Shown: positions 11,364 to 23,614 of the stretch, in pieces
Layout of the letters: each line of letters opens with the position of its first letter
How positions within the stretch are numbered: position 1 is the stretch's first letter
Source: Misgurnus anguillicaudatus
Taxonomy: Eukaryota > Chordata > Actinopteri > Cypriniformes > Cobitidae
Assembly: GCF_027580225.2 (NCBI RefSeq)
Contig: NC_073352.2
Coordinates: 30,560,001 to 30,624,000 of the forward strand
Direction: 5' to 3'
DNA length: 64,000 nucleotides
The notes under the pieces: generated by a model
The model's database searches: none
What the model was told of the DNA's origin: nothing
Seen by the model: only the letters and a program-made list of their open reading frames with translations
Position numbers and translations under genes: made by a program

Positions 11364-12560
11364 CACTTGAGCAAAAGCAGGAACCTGCAGGCTTTCTTAA
11401 GCCTAAACGAAATTAAATCCTTACTTCTAATTCTTCAGGTCTCACCAAAAGAGTTCAACATGTGTTTAGTTGAACCAAGAGAGGTCACATTAAATACAAT
11501 TTGTGTACATAGTTTCTGCATTGTATGCTAATAAAAACAGTGAAAAATAAATATGGATGGTCATTAAAACTTTACTAAAACAACAAAGCTGCTGTTGACT
11601 TTAGCATAATACTGTAAATATCCATTTTTGTGTTACAGTAATGACAATGGTATTCTTTGTTTTACGGTAATAAAAACAAAGGGAAGCAGTGTTGTTATTA
11701 GAAAGAAAAAGGCAGAGAGAAATGAGTAAAGCAACCAAAAGGTCAAGATCGGACTTCAACACAAGTTACAAATATATTAAATTCTCTTCTGTTCATAAGC
11801 CAGATCTGAAATCTCCCACATTTCAGCCCCCGACGCATTCTGCAGAGACCAAGTAAAAATCCATCTATACCCCCTTTAATATATCCAACTGTTCACGGTG
11901 CCCTTTAGAGATAAACAGCACAAACCAAAGCCCCCCTTCAAGCTATTGGTAGATTGAATTTCATCAAATAAAAACAAACAAATAAATTGGTTGATTAGCT
12001 GAAAAATAATGCGTTCAGCACCACGGACAGCGCACACTTACAGTACTATTCCAATAACAGTAAGAATCAGCTGATCATTTATATATCCAACTAGAACAAG
12101 ACACGTCCAAATCATAGCTCTCCACCAAGCCTTTCACATCTCACACCTGTACCCACAGCAGTTATGCCACCGCTCGCTAATTCTGCAGCTGGCGAGGCCC
12201 TCAAAAGACTCGAGAAGCTCTGAAAGCTGGGGGATCTGCGGATGGTGGCACGAGATGAGTGGCAGAATGCAGTTTACGGATTACATGGCTGACAGATCTC
12301 CAGGGCAGATGTTTTCACAGCCTCCCTCGGATCCGTTCAGCTGCTTCGACACATTGCAAAAATTAATTAAAATGAAAAACAGAGGAAGAGTTTTGGATGC
12401 TTTCCAGGATAAGTCACCTAAAGTAGACATGGTGATTTGTTTATCTGATTGAATGACAGCTGTTTGGACAATATGCTTGCGTGCACAAACTTTGATAGAG
12501 TTATAGTTGTTTTCATGTCTAGGGTTTCTACAAGGTTTCAAAATCAATGACAAACATGGT
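11364..12560. other. Unique sequence, candidate regulatory stretch
   Basis: No gene. From about 12170 to 12480 the composition changes to balanced, non-repetitive DNA with A/T-rich homeodomain-like words (AAAAATTAATTAAAATG at 12358-12374) next to GC-balanced stretches, which is the look of vertebrate conserved non-coding elements. This is impression only; conservation cannot be tested here. A short open frame at 12255-12452 has no recognisable protein. Confidence 0.3.
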
Positions 12561-12567
12561 AAAAAAT

Positions 12568-12830
12568 GGTGAATGGACTGCATTTATATAGCGCTTTCAT
12601 AGACCAATGGCCATCCAAAGCACTTTACATACTGCCTTACATTTACTTACACATTCATACACCGATGGTGGTGTCAACTATGCAAGGCGCCATCCAGCTC
12701 ATCGGGAGCAGCTGGGGTTAGGTGTCTTGCTCAAGAACACCTCGACACTTGGTCAGGTGGAGCCGGGGATTGTACCACCAACCTTTTGATTTGTAGACAA
12801 CCTACATGAACCGCCCCATTGCGGCAGTGG
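12568..12830. repeat. Teleost interspersed repeat (TATATAGCGC family)
   Basis: The order of phrases GGACTGCATTTATATAGCGC, CAAAGCACTTTACAT, CATTCATACACCGATGG, AGGCGCCATCCAGCTCATC and AGGTGGAGCCGGGGAT is one I know as a very common dispersed repeat of fish genomes. No ends or target duplications are clear and I give no family name. No protein is encoded. Confidence 0.7.
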
Positions 12831-12995
12831 TATTGGATTATCAACATCTACTGTATGTACTGTCCGAAAAAGATTTCCTATTTACGTATATAGTTTTGCA
12901 TACAAATGGTACTAATATGTACCTTTTGAGATGCAATATGAACTTTTAGGATGCCAATGTGTATTTTTACAACAGCTACACTCCCAACCACAATG

Positions 12996-14046
12996 CACTG
13001 AAAAAATGATTCATTCAATTTACTCACATTTTTAAGGTAAGTGGTCACAAACTATTTATTTTAAGGTAGGGTATCACATTTAGAAAAATGCTAACGGAAG
13101 CCGACTAGCAATGAAATCACGACCCCACCCTCCATTCAAATCACCATACAAAGTCACACCTTCAAAACACATGAACACGCACAGATCAGATGGTCACATT
13201 TCATGTCTCATTCACCAGTAAGAAAACTTTGCAATAAAAAGTGAATAACATTACCAAAATAACCAACATAAACAACTGTTTTACATGAGAATTAGTTAAA
13301 GCACACTTTCGGTTGTGTAGACGTAGGAACTATATCGTTACGCTTATCCGTAAACGAACACAAATTTTATAAGCAACACAATGTTTCATCAAAGTAGAAT
13401 ATCTGAATCCATCTCAATACAAACATATCGCATCCCTAGAAATAAACAGTGCAACGATGCTTTCAGACCTTTTGCCTCCTGCAGCTGTTTGCATCTCATG
13501 GTAAAGCAGTAAATTGTTAATTTGGGTTTTTGCTCTTTGCTGATCCAGGCAGTTTTTGCTGTTGTTGTTATAAAAGATGTCTTTCGGTTTGTGGCTCCTG
13601 TGCAGGTTGTCAATTCAGCAGAAAAGTTTGCCATTCTCCCTCTGTTTACAGACGGGAGGTGAGCGCACGTAAATGCGCCGATGACGTATGGTGTCTGCGT
13701 GAACAGGCGTGCTGGCATTCAAATTACGCTTATGGATGAGGGACAAAAAAGGCAACGTCCGTTCGGACCGAGATCTATGATTGGTTGAACATTTTTTGAC
13801 ATTTCACTGATGACATACATTTCTACAAATACATTAAAACCACTTAACATAGTGATTGCTATCAGGATGTGAGGAGACGTTTAACCAGCATAACTAAAAT
13901 GTTTCTGGATCAAATGAGATGCCCAAACAAAAAATTTGAAAAACAAAACAAAACAAAAAACCTTTTGTTTAAATGTAGCTTAAATTAATTGATTGCAACA
14001 CTTACCTTAAAAAATTGAGTAAATTTAATGAATCATTTTTTTAGTG
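12996..14046. mobile_element. CACTG-ended (EnSpm/CACTA-like) element, ~1.05 kb
   Basis: Inverted ends of about 50 bp: left CACTGAAAAAATGATTCATT, right on the opposite strand CACTAAAAAAATGATTCATT, both running on to TTTACTCA and AAGGTAAGTG. The dinucleotide TG flanks both sides (12994-12995, 14047-14048). The CACTG tip with a 2-bp duplication fits the EnSpm/CACTA superfamily. The interior of about 900 bp has no transposase and looks like ordinary unique DNA, including a balanced stretch at 13390-13780; it may be captured host sequence. Confidence 0.72.
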
Positions 14047-14059
14047 TGCTTGGTTATTT

Positions 14060-14252
14060 TTAATTTTTAAAGTTTTTGGGGCCATTTTGCCTTTATTGAT
14101 AGACAGTATGTAATTGAGAGACGACAGGAAAGTACATGGTAGAAAGAGGGGTATGGGATCGGCAAAGGACCTCGAGCCGAGATTCGAACTCGGGTTGCCG
14201 GAAATGCATTTGCACCATATGTTGGAGCACTGTCCACTACACCATCGGCTTC
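14060..14252 (-). mobile_element. tRNA-derived SINE
   Basis: Read on the minus strand from the 14252 end, an A-box-like TGGTGTAGTGG (14234-14244) is followed by a B box GTTCGAATC (14181-14189), the internal RNA polymerase III promoter of tRNA genes. The tail with CTTTCCTGTCGTCTCTC and a T-rich end towards 14060 follows. The spacing of about 45 bp fits a tRNA head. It abuts the right end of the neighbouring CACTG element. It is a retroposed copy, not a tRNA gene: the anticodon stem cannot be formed convincingly. Confidence 0.82.
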
Positions 14253-14254
14253 GA

Positions 14255-14449
14255 CAGCTTGGTTATGTGTTAAATTAGCACAACGACAGGCGTTGTGTTA
14301 AATTAACTCAGGAAATGTATATATTTAACCCAACGATAGTTAAAACAACCCAGCATTTTAGGTTGAACCAATACAGTAGGTTAAATTACAACCCTAGGGG
14401 CTGGGCTTGACCATTTTTGACCCAACGCTGGGTCAAAAATAACCCAGTA
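14255..14449. repeat. Single dispersed copy of the AACCC/GGGTT unit
   Basis: Phrases AACCCAGCATTTTAGGTTGAA, GTTAAATTACAACC, AGGGGCTGGGCTTGACC and GACCCAACGCTGGGTCAAAA follow in the same order as in one unit of the array at 29726-33600. This gives a single-copy relative of the tandem unit. Confidence 0.75.
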
Positions 14450-14923
14450 CACTGCAAAAAATGATTTTTAAGAAAAAAAAATCTTAGTATTTTTGTCTTG
14501 TTTTCAGAAAAAATACCTAAACATTCTTAAATTAAGATGCTTTTTCTTGAAGAGCAAAATGATCCAAGAAAATAAATCTAGTTTTAGACCAAAAATATCA
14601 AATTTAAGTGATTTTGTGCATAAAAGCAAAAAAAAAAAATCTGTCAATGGGGTAAGCAAATTTTTCTTGAATTTAGTGTTTAAGAAAAATGTTCAAGAAT
14701 TTTTTGCTTACCCCATTGACAGATTTTTTTTTGCTTGTTTTATGCACAAAATCACTTAAATTTGATATTTTTGGTCTAAAAACTAGACTTATTTTCTTGG
14801 GTCGTTTTGGTCATCAAGAAAAAGCATCTTCATTTAAATTTTTTTTTAGATTTTTTTAAATGAAAACAAGACAAAAATACTTACAATTTTATTATTTTTT
14901 TTTTTTAATAATTTTTTGCAATG
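14450..14923. mobile_element. Palindromic CACTG-ended MITE, 474 bp
   Basis: Nearly the whole element is a hairpin: TTGCTTACCCCATTGACAG at 14704-14722 pairs with its inverse at 14642-14660, and matching arms run outward to tips CACTGCAAAAAAT (left) and CATTGCAAAAAAT (right, opposite strand). TA flanks both sides (14448-14449, 14924-14925). A short open frame in it is an artefact of the A-rich arms. EnSpm/CACTA-like by its tip; a Tc1-type TA element is the alternative. Confidence 0.8.
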
Positions 14924-14925
14924 TA

Positions 14926-15524
14926 TTTGTTAGAGCATATGGGCAATTTTTTGACATTTTTCTAACAGTGCATAATGACATTACTATGTTATCAGCTGCA
15001 CATTATTGACAATACAATTTCATAATGTATTACTTGCTTCCTTGTTGGAGATTACATATATTCTCTACAGGTTTCAGATATAAAAATAAAACACCAAAAG
15101 AAAGCGGTGGAATATGAAATATTGATTTTACACCTCATGCAATTGTATAACACATCAAGTTTACACTTTATCACTGCTTTCAAATGAGTCAAATGAAACA
15201 TGAACTGTAAACACAGACTGGTGCTCCTCACCTCCTAACATCCTGGTCTACAGATCAAAGGTTTAAAGAAAAAACGCCCGATTGCTCTAAAGGCAACATT
15301 TGAAGAGTTTTGCGCTACAGTTTGGTTTATTTTCTGCCCTGTGGGTGTTTATGGCATCGCTGAGGTCAGTTTTCTATAACCTGTGGGATATTCACAGCTA
15401 TCTAATAATCATTTTTTCATTTGCATCACTGCATGCACAGTAGGTGAACACTTCCACATCAGAAAGAATACAGTTTGCTGTGATTGTTTCTAAATACTAT
15501 GTAGTGTAAAACTTAACAACAGAC
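14926..15524. other. Unique AT-rich spacer
   Basis: No gene, repeat or signal recognised. Confidence 0.4.
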
Positions 15525-15850
15525 TTCAGGTCACCCAAAAATGATTTTCTCACCCTCTTGATGTTCTGAATCCAAGTGCTATTGTTGCTTCTGTGGAACA
15601 CAATAGGATCATTTCAGATACTTCACACGGCTCTTTGTCTGTCTGCAGAGCCCCAAAAAGGACAATAAACAGCATACAAATGCCATAAAATCACTCTAGA
15701 CAACCCATGCATCGTAATCTACACACACTAAGGCTTTCAGAACTGTAACTTGAAGTGAAGAACAGACTGAAATTTAGGACAATTTTAGAGAATCTTAGTG
15801 TCCGCTGAAGCTCTCAGGCCTCATTCTCCATTGAATAAAAAGAGAAATGT
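15525..15850. mobile_element. Decayed TTAA-type element fragment
   Basis: GGTCACCCAAAAATGA, TCACCCTCTTGATGTTCTG and TTCTGTGGAACACAA follow in the order of the common fish element that is complete at 41418-41676. Ends are not preserved. Confidence 0.55.
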
Positions 15851-15994
15851 GTTCCAAGATGTGAGAGATTATTCTTTCAATTCTCCATTTGTGTTGCACA
15901 GAAAGAGAAATAAAAGAGTAAAAGAGGGCTGAGGAAAAGATGACAGAACTTTCCTTCTAAGGGAAATATTTCTTTTAAAAAAACTTTGTGGGTG

Positions 15995-18215
15995 TAAATA
16001 ATTTCTTGCTTTCTTTCTTTTTCTTTGTTTGTTTCTTTCTTTCACTCAGGACAGTGTTTGGATATGACCAGAGATGCCATACATAGTCTTCCTTCCTTTA
16101 TTACTCTCTTTCTTCCCTCATTCCTTACTTTTTCTTTCTTTCTGATTCCATACTTTTCTTATTTATTCTATACTTTCTCTTTCTTATTCATTCCTTACTT
16201 TCTCTTTCTTCCCTCATTCCTTACTTTCTCTTTTTTCCCTCATTCCTTACTTTTTCTTTCTTTCTGATTCCATACTTTTCTTATTCATTCTCTACTTTCT
16301 CTTTAATTCTTTATTCCTTACTTTCTCTTTCTTCCCTTATTCCTTACTTTCTCTTTCTTCCCTCATTTCTTACTTTCTCTTTCTTCTCTCATTCCTTACT
16401 TTTTCTTTCTTTCTGATTCCATACTTTTCTTATTCATTCTCTACTTTCTCTTTCTTCCCTCATTTCTTACTTTCTCTTTCTTATTCATTCCTTACTTTCT
16501 CTTTCTTCCCTCATTCCTTACTTTCTCCTTCTTATTCATTCCTTACTTTTTTCCCCTCATTCCTTACTTTCTCTTTCTTATTCATTCCTTACTTTTTTCC
16601 CCTCATTCCTTACTTTCTCTTTCTTATTCATTCCTTTCTTTTTCTTTTTCCCTCATTCCTACTTTTGTCTTTCTCCCCTTATTTCTTACTTTTTTATTCA
16701 TTCCTTACTTTCTCTTTCTTATTCATTCCTAACTTTCTCTTTTTCCCCTCATTCCTTACTTTCTCTTTCTTCCCTCATTTGTACTTTCTCTTTCTTCTTT
16801 AATTCCTACTTTCTCTTTCTTCCTTAATTTCATACTTTCTCTTTCTTATTCATACTCTACTTTCTTTTTTATTCTTCATTCCTTACTTTCACATTTTCCT
16901 TCATTCCTGCTTTCTCTTTCTTCTCTAATTCCTTACTTTCTCTTTCTTATTCATTCCTTACTTTCTCTTTCTTCCCTCATTCCATACTTTTTCTTTCTAC
17001 CCTCATTCCTTAATTTCTCTTTCTTCCATCATTTATACTTTCTCTTTCTTCATTCATTTCATACTTTCTCTTTCTTATTTATTCCTTACTTTCTCTTTCT
17101 TCCCTCATTCCTTATTTTTTCTTTCTTCCCTCATTCTTTATTTTCTCATTCTTCTCTCATTCCTTACTTTTTCTTTCTACCCTCATTCCTTACTTTCTCT
17201 TTCTTCCCTTATTTCTTCCCTTTTTCTTCCTTCATTTCATACTTTTTCTTTCTTATTCTTTCTCTACTTTCTCTTTTATTCTTACTTTCACATTTTTCCT
17301 TTATTCTTTCTCTTTCTTCTCTAATTCCTTACTTTCTCTTTATTATTCATTCCTTCCTTTTTCTTTCTTCCCTTATTCCCAACTTTCTCTTTATACCCTC
17401 TTTCCTTATTTTCTCTTTCTTCCATTCCCTCATTCCTTAATTTTTCTTTCTACCCTCATTCCTTACTTTCTCTTTCTTCCCTTATTCCTTACATTTTTTC
17501 TTCCTTCATTTCATATTTTATCTTTCTTATTCATTCTCTACTTTCTCTTTTATTCTTCATTCCTTACTTTCTCTTTCATCCCTCATTCCCTACTTTCTCT
17601 TTCTTCCCTCATTCTTTATTTTCTCACTCTTCCCTCATTCCTTATTTTTTCTTTCTTCCTGCATTCCTTACTTTTTCTTTCACTCATTCCTAATTTCTAT
17701 TTCTTCCCTCATTCCTTACTTTTTCTTTCTTCCTTCATTTCATACTTTCTTTTTCTTATTCATTCCTTACTTTCTCTTTCTTCCCTTATTCCTTACCTTA
17801 TTTTTCATTTCATATTTTCTCTTTCTTATTCTTTCTCTACTTTCTCTTTTATTCTTCATTCCATACTTTCACATTTTTCCTTCATTCCTACTTTCTCTTC
17901 TCTCATTCCCTACTTTTTCTTTCTTCCCTCATTCTTTATTTTCTCATTCTTCCTTCATTCCTTCCATTTTTTCTCCCTGCATTCTTTACTTTTTCTTTCT
18001 ACCCTCACTCCTTAATTTCTATTTCTTCCCACATTCCTTTCTTTCTCTTTCTTCATTCATTTCATACTTTCTCTTTCTTATTCATTTCTTGCTTTCTCTT
18101 TCTTCCCTCATTCCTTACTTTGTCTTCATTCCTTCTTTCTTTTCTTCCCTCCTTCCTTCATTCATTCATTTCTTTCTTCCTTTCTTCTTTCTGTCTTTCT
18201 TCTTTGCTTAGTGAT
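15995..18215. repeat. 2.2-kb polypyrimidine tandem repeat
   Basis: One strand is almost only C and T with regular A. The basic unit is about 26-28 bp and reads roughly CATTCCTTACTTTCTCTTTC followed by TTCCCT or TTATT. Units vary in order and length, and phrases recur at longer range, for example CTGATTCCATACTTTTCTTA at 16143, 16262 and 16411. An open frame at 16025-16267 is a consequence of the composition. Confidence 0.92.
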
Positions 18216-19422
18216 TAGTTTTTTTAATCTGAAATCTTGTGAAAGCTTCACAAAGCCACCATCCTTCTTTCATTAGGTCTTGGACGTGCCTACAGATCGA
18301 ACTTGCTTTTCTGCTGTACATGTACATATGAAAATCACATTTAAAATGCAGATTACACAGAAATGTAAATTCTCTTGCTGGTGCACTGCTTTATTACAGA
18401 CCTGCCTGTCAAGATGACGGATGACATGATTTAGCTCTCAGTCAAACCAGCTCTGAGGTGGTCCAAACTTTGATGCATTTTAAGTTTCAAAGCCCCGAAT
18501 GAGTCTCAATAAAGATGTTTTTAGTCAGTTCCAAATTGCATTGCAGCACAATGTACAGTCGTTAGCATTAAGCAGTCATTTTTATTAAAGTTACAATGCT
18601 TTTACAGTATTAAAACAACAATGCTCTGGCAATCCAAAGCCAAGGGAATCTTTTACAGGCAGATTAGGAGGAATGAGATTAGGGAAAGAGAAAAGTAATT
18701 CCCCCCACAAATAATTCTATATACTGTGTACATGCAATACTGGGTTGTTTTAACCCTATGGTTGGGTAAAATATGGACCTAACAGTTGGGTTATAAATAA
18801 ACATATGTTTCAACCCCATTTTCTGGGTTATGTGGATGACAACCACCAAAGCATTTTACAAGCAAGTTTATTTATATCCCAGCGGTTTGGTTTGTCCATG
18901 CGTCATATAGAGTGTACCATGTTTACTGGCCTATTCCTATCATAAAAAGCATGCCTTTTCTATGATTTATGAGTAATATTAATTAATCATAATCTGATAC
19001 AATTAACTGTACCATAGTACTAACACAGTGCCTTTTTGTTAAAGCTTGTAAGTTGTAACTCAAATTCATTACTGCAGCTTTAGGTTTGAACCTACATGTG
19101 TTACTAGCACAGGTTTTTCTAATCTACCCTAAAAAATTGTAAATTTATACATTTATGCATTCAGCACTGCTTTAATCCAGCAACAGCACAGTGTAAGGTA
19201 TTTTATCAGTCTGTGTGTTCCCTGGGGATCAAAACTTTGCACTGATAACACAATGCTTCACCATTCGAGATATAAGAACACTAAAAAGTAAAAAATCCAT
19301 AATTATTTATCCGGAACTCAAATCTTTATCAATCGATGAAAACGGGGCTTAAAGTTTATCTAATCCTTAAATCTCATCCTCAGTCTAATTGGTATAAAAT
19401 GCAAAACTCTCGTCCAAAGCTA
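18216..19422. other. Unique spacer with one AACCC-type unit
   Basis: A dispersed GGGTT/AACCC unit lies at 18738-18832. Otherwise no gene or repeat recognised. Confidence 0.4.
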
Positions 19423-21095
19423 AGGGCCAGATTTACTAAACGGGGCAAATTAGCGTAAGAGCGCAATTAAAAAAAAAGCACTGATGGGAGTGGTAATATC
19501 TGCGGGTTATTTACTAAAAAAGTGCAAATAAGTAACACAGGCGCAACAGCTGATTTCCATAATGACCAACGTAATCTACTAAAACAGCGCAAATTAGTTC
19601 AGGGTCGCAAATAGGCAAAGCTGATGATGTGCGGGTGAACTACTAACACCTGATGTGCTTGAGTTCAGCACCACGGACATCACAGCAAAAAATTTGTGGT
19701 GCGTAATCCCAGCTAACTAAAGCCCGGGATACACTGCACGATTATTGCCTGTCTCAGACGAAAGTTTCCCATCGTAAAACAATCGTCGCGATTTTTGTAA
19801 TCATGGCTCTTCATCGGTGGTCCTATGTCGTACAGTGAGAGAAGTTCAAAGACTGCCATTTTCCCGGTCTTGCGTCCAAAGATGCTGTATCACCCCACCA
19901 CCTCTACAATGGCTGCATAGGTGCACTGGAACAATCCTTTCTAAAATGCATTAAACTTTCGTTTACAAAGACGTGAAACTCACCGAGTGGTCAGGGGTGT
20001 TCACTGATATGCTCACACAAAAATCGCTGCAAAAGATGCTTTCCAACAGCTGTTTTACCATTCGTTGTAAACTTGTGGACCTATTTTTCCAAACGCCTCA
20101 CACCCGTTTATTCTTCCACTCAGAGCTTGAATAATAGACACTCCAGCCCAGTTGGTGGCAATAATCCACATTTGCCAATTGCAAGAATACAATCAACGTT
20201 CCCGGCGCGGAGTAATACCGTACCTCACAGCACATCTAATACAAGTCAATGGAGTTGGAAAAAACTACGATAAAACCTAAAAGCATCTTTTGCAGCGTTT
20301 TTTGTGTGAGCATATCAGTGAACACCCCTGACCACTCAGTGAGTTTCACGTCTTTGAAAATAAAAAAGTTTAATGCATTTTAGGAAGGATTGTTCCAGTG
20401 CACCTATGCAGCCATTGTAGAGGTGGAGGGTGATACAAGAAACACCCGAAAATTCTCGGGCCAGCATCATATGTCCAAATTTCAGTCAAAACCGTTCTAT
20501 TTCATCATAAACAATCTGAAAACAGGGCTTTAAGTGTAAAATACTGAACTTGTCCTTCAAGCCATAGGACACTGAAAAGAACTGGAGGACAAAAAATGAA
20601 GGTTTACAAGAAGTTACCTGCTATATTGTTTGACTTCTCCTAGTGACTCTGACTGTATTTACTTCAGCAAATAAAAAATAAATTTAGCAAATTGTTTGCT
20701 TGGCAAACAATATTTTTGTACAATATGTTCCTGGCATTACAAATACACTGTTACATGTAAAAACAATCCTCTGCATTGTATCACGCGCTCTCTGATATCT
20801 GTGATGCCTCTTTTTCTTCAGCGTTAAATAACAGCACAAATGCCAGTCATCACACATGCGCAAATATTAGTAAATCGCGTTGCGTGAAACATTTAAATAA
20901 TATCCTCCCATAAATTTTGCATATGAAAGGAAACTCCTAGAAATGCATATACAATAAGTTCAGTCCCAAAAATAACTGTACCACACCTTTTCAGCACTAA
21001 TGATCCACTGTGCGTCTTTAGTAAATCCTGACAGTCGTTATTTAACGCCAAAATGATGGTTTGCGCTGGCGCAAGCTGTTAGTAAATCTACCCCT
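19423..21095. mobile_element. TIR element, hAT-like, carrying a nested foldback element
   Basis: Left tip AGGGCCAGATTTACTAA and right tip (opposite strand) AGGGGTAGATTTACTAA are inverted repeats. Subterminal GCGCAA words are repeated near both ends (e.g. AACAGCGCAAATTAG, GGCGCAAC, GCTGGCGCAAGC), a usual hAT feature. No target duplication is clear, so the superfamily is inferred. No transposase is visible; the interior is largely replaced by the nested element. Confidence 0.7.
19886..20437. mobile_element. Foldback element nested in the 19423 element
   Basis: Arms of about 150 bp are inverted copies: CACCTCTACAATGGCTGCA, GTGCACTGGAACAATCCTT and GAGTGGTCAGGGGTGTTCAC on the left recur inverted between 20280 and 20432. 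The tips read TGTATCACCC on both strands. The 240-bp loop contains CACTCCAGCCCAGTTGGTGG and AACGTTCCCGGCGCGG, non-coding. An open frame at 20073-20273 lies in this loop and is not supported as a gene. Confidence 0.8.
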
Positions 21096-22070
21096 ATGTG
21101 TTCATTCAGCCTATTACTGTGGCTTGTTTCTACTGAAAACCATTAACTAATGACTGTTTATTAATTTAAATAGTATCAGAACACCACAGGCAACCAATTT
21201 GTGATCACAGAAAAACATTAAATTTGTTTCTTTTCAAATCTTGAACCAAATTTTTTCATCAATTAATTAGTTAATTATTAATAATAAAATCAGTCTGAGC
21301 ACAACATACTGTATCATAAGAGATGCTGTATGTTTTCTTTTTATAAGATCTGATGCTGCTGCACACCCACACGTCATCCATGTTGGCTCACACACGCACA
21401 CACTTGTTACAAACTGCAACAACATGCAACTCCAGAGGAATATTGCAGAAGGTTGCATGAGGTGTTAGGTTGCACATAACAAGCAGGCGTGACATGGCAT
21501 TTGAGAGTCGGCAAAGCAGGAAACCTGGCAATTTTGTCTCCTCCATGTCCATTCTGTCAGAGATGTTTCCGGATGTAGGATCTTTAATGATACACCAGAG
21601 TAGCTGGCTTTAGGATGACAGTCACCGAGCTGCTTATATTTAATTTGATCCGGGGCATTGAAATATTTCTTATTTTCAAAGAGTAATGTAACAACCAGGC
21701 CCAGGATATCGGTTTTCTGTATTACCACAGTATATTACCAACAGAGATTTCAGGTGGCTTACAAAAAAATCATTATTTTTTATAACTCTATTTAAAAAAA
21801 GCTAAATCAGCTTAGAGAAAACAATATGCAGAAACTGCAAACTGAATGCAATCTTAGAGAGCGAAATTGCTTGTTATGCTTAATTAATTTCACCGATATG
21901 TACTGTATATGCATTTTAGCTGAAGAAATCTGCTCTCATCTTTTACACGCAACCCGAAATCAAAGCATTATACATTGTGTACACTCAAAAAAAGCTGGTT
22001 TAGTGCTTTTAAACCCAACGTTGGGTCAAAAAGAGACAAATTATTTTTATCCTACTTTAACTTAACTACT
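21096..22070. other. Unique stretch with copy A of a duplicated AT motif
   Basis: No gene. At 21803-21894 lies a stretch whose end, GCTTGTTATGCTTAATTAAT at 21869, is nearly repeated at 24197. A GGGTT/AACCC fragment lies at 22005-22030. Confidence 0.45.
21803..21894. promoter_or_regulatory. Copy A of duplicated homeodomain-like element
   Basis: The last 26 bp differ at only two positions from 24197-24222, and the preceding 70 bp share TAAATCAGC, AGAGAAAA and AATCT in order. The core TTAATTAAT is a typical homeodomain binding word. Regulatory function is inferred only. Confidence 0.35.
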
Positions 22071-22263
22071 AGGGCTGCATAACGATTAATCGCAACTAAT
22101 CATTTGCTGAATAAACGTTTTTGTTTACATGATATATGTGTGTTTACTGTGTATAATAATTATGTATAAACACACACACATTATATGTGTGCACGTATAT
22201 ATTTAAGAAATATTTACACATGTATATATATTTTCCTATTTAATTCATATTATATAAAAATAT

Positions 22264-22728
<465 letters not shown>

Positions 22729-23009
22729 AAAAATATATATATTTTAATATTTATTAAGTATAACATTTAAGCTGAAGGTGTATGGTTTAATGCTTAAAAT
22801 TACTTTTGTAGACAAAAATATACCCGTGGCGAACAGATTCGTTTTGTTATTAGAAATCTTAAATTTTATTTTGAAATAATATTTTTGAAATAGATGACTT
22901 ACACTGAATATTGAAGAAAAAGCAGCCAATAAGAGCCCAGAATAAAAATGAGCTCCTTCTATACTCTTTAAAATTCACCCTTAATAGAAAATTTAAGAAG
23001 CTTCTTGAA

Positions 23010-23238
23010 AAAATGACACGCATATGGTTTAGCAATTTCTAGGCAAAGGGTGACTGCACTTCAGATAATAAAATATAACAGAGTTTTGATTTATTTTGGA
23101 TGCTTTTAGTCACCAACATAATTCCCAAAGTTGCATTTGTGTTATGCCATAGTTTGGACGAGTTTATTATAATTTTGTTTTCTGGAAAAAATATAAATAA
23201 AGAACGAGTGAGTGTGTCCAAACTTTTGCCCATATATA
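23010..23238 (+). mobile_element. Tc1-like transposon 3' end remnant
   Basis: GCAAAGGGTGACTGCACTTC corresponds to the end of a fish Tc1 transposase gene, followed by its 3' region (TTAGTCACCAACATAATTCC, GTGTTATGCCATAGTTT) and the terminal GAGTGAGTGTGTCCAAACTT. The 5' part is absent. Confidence 0.7.
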
Positions 23239-23384
23239 TATGCAGCCCTAAACTTAAATTAGGTTAAACTATTTCAACTTGTTTTTATAAGTTATGTCAA
23301 CGTATCAAAAATCAAAACATAAAATAGTAGGTTATATTGACTTGCAAAAACAAGTTGTTCTAACTTCAAGTTGCATTTGTTTTT

Positions 23385-23454
23385 TTAAAGTGTGGGTTAA
23401 AACTACCCTGCATTTTGGGTTGAAACAACCAAGCATATGTTGCATGACCCAGAG
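23385..23454. repeat. AACCC/GGGTT dispersed fragment
   Basis: GGGTTAAAACTACCCTGCAT and TTTTGGGTTGAAACAACC match the array unit family. Confidence 0.6.
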
Positions 23455-23462
23455 ACCCCAAA

Positions 23463-23606
23463 CAGGGGCGTCGGACTGGGGGTAAAACCGGTACTGATTA
23501 CCAGGGCCCCAAACGAAGAGAGGGCTCTTGAAAAGTCTGAAATATATTATGGGGTGGGGCATGGGGCATATATGCATAGGGCCCGAGATCTTGTGCAACG
23601 CCCCTG
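23463..23606. mobile_element. hAT MITE, 144 bp, exact 8-bp target duplication
   Basis: Tips CAGGGGCGT on both strands, flanked by ACCCCAAA at 23455-23462 and 23607-23614. It is too short to code. A 141-residue open frame on the minus strand running across it is chance. Confidence 0.9.
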
Positions 23607-23614
23607 ACCCCAAA

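Noticed and set aside
14060..14252. Functional tRNA gene
   Set aside because: A and B boxes are present but the anticodon arm and acceptor stem do not form, and the rest matches a dispersed SINE.
16025..16267. Phe/Ser/Leu-rich 80-codon frame
   Set aside because: Translation of the polypyrimidine repeat.
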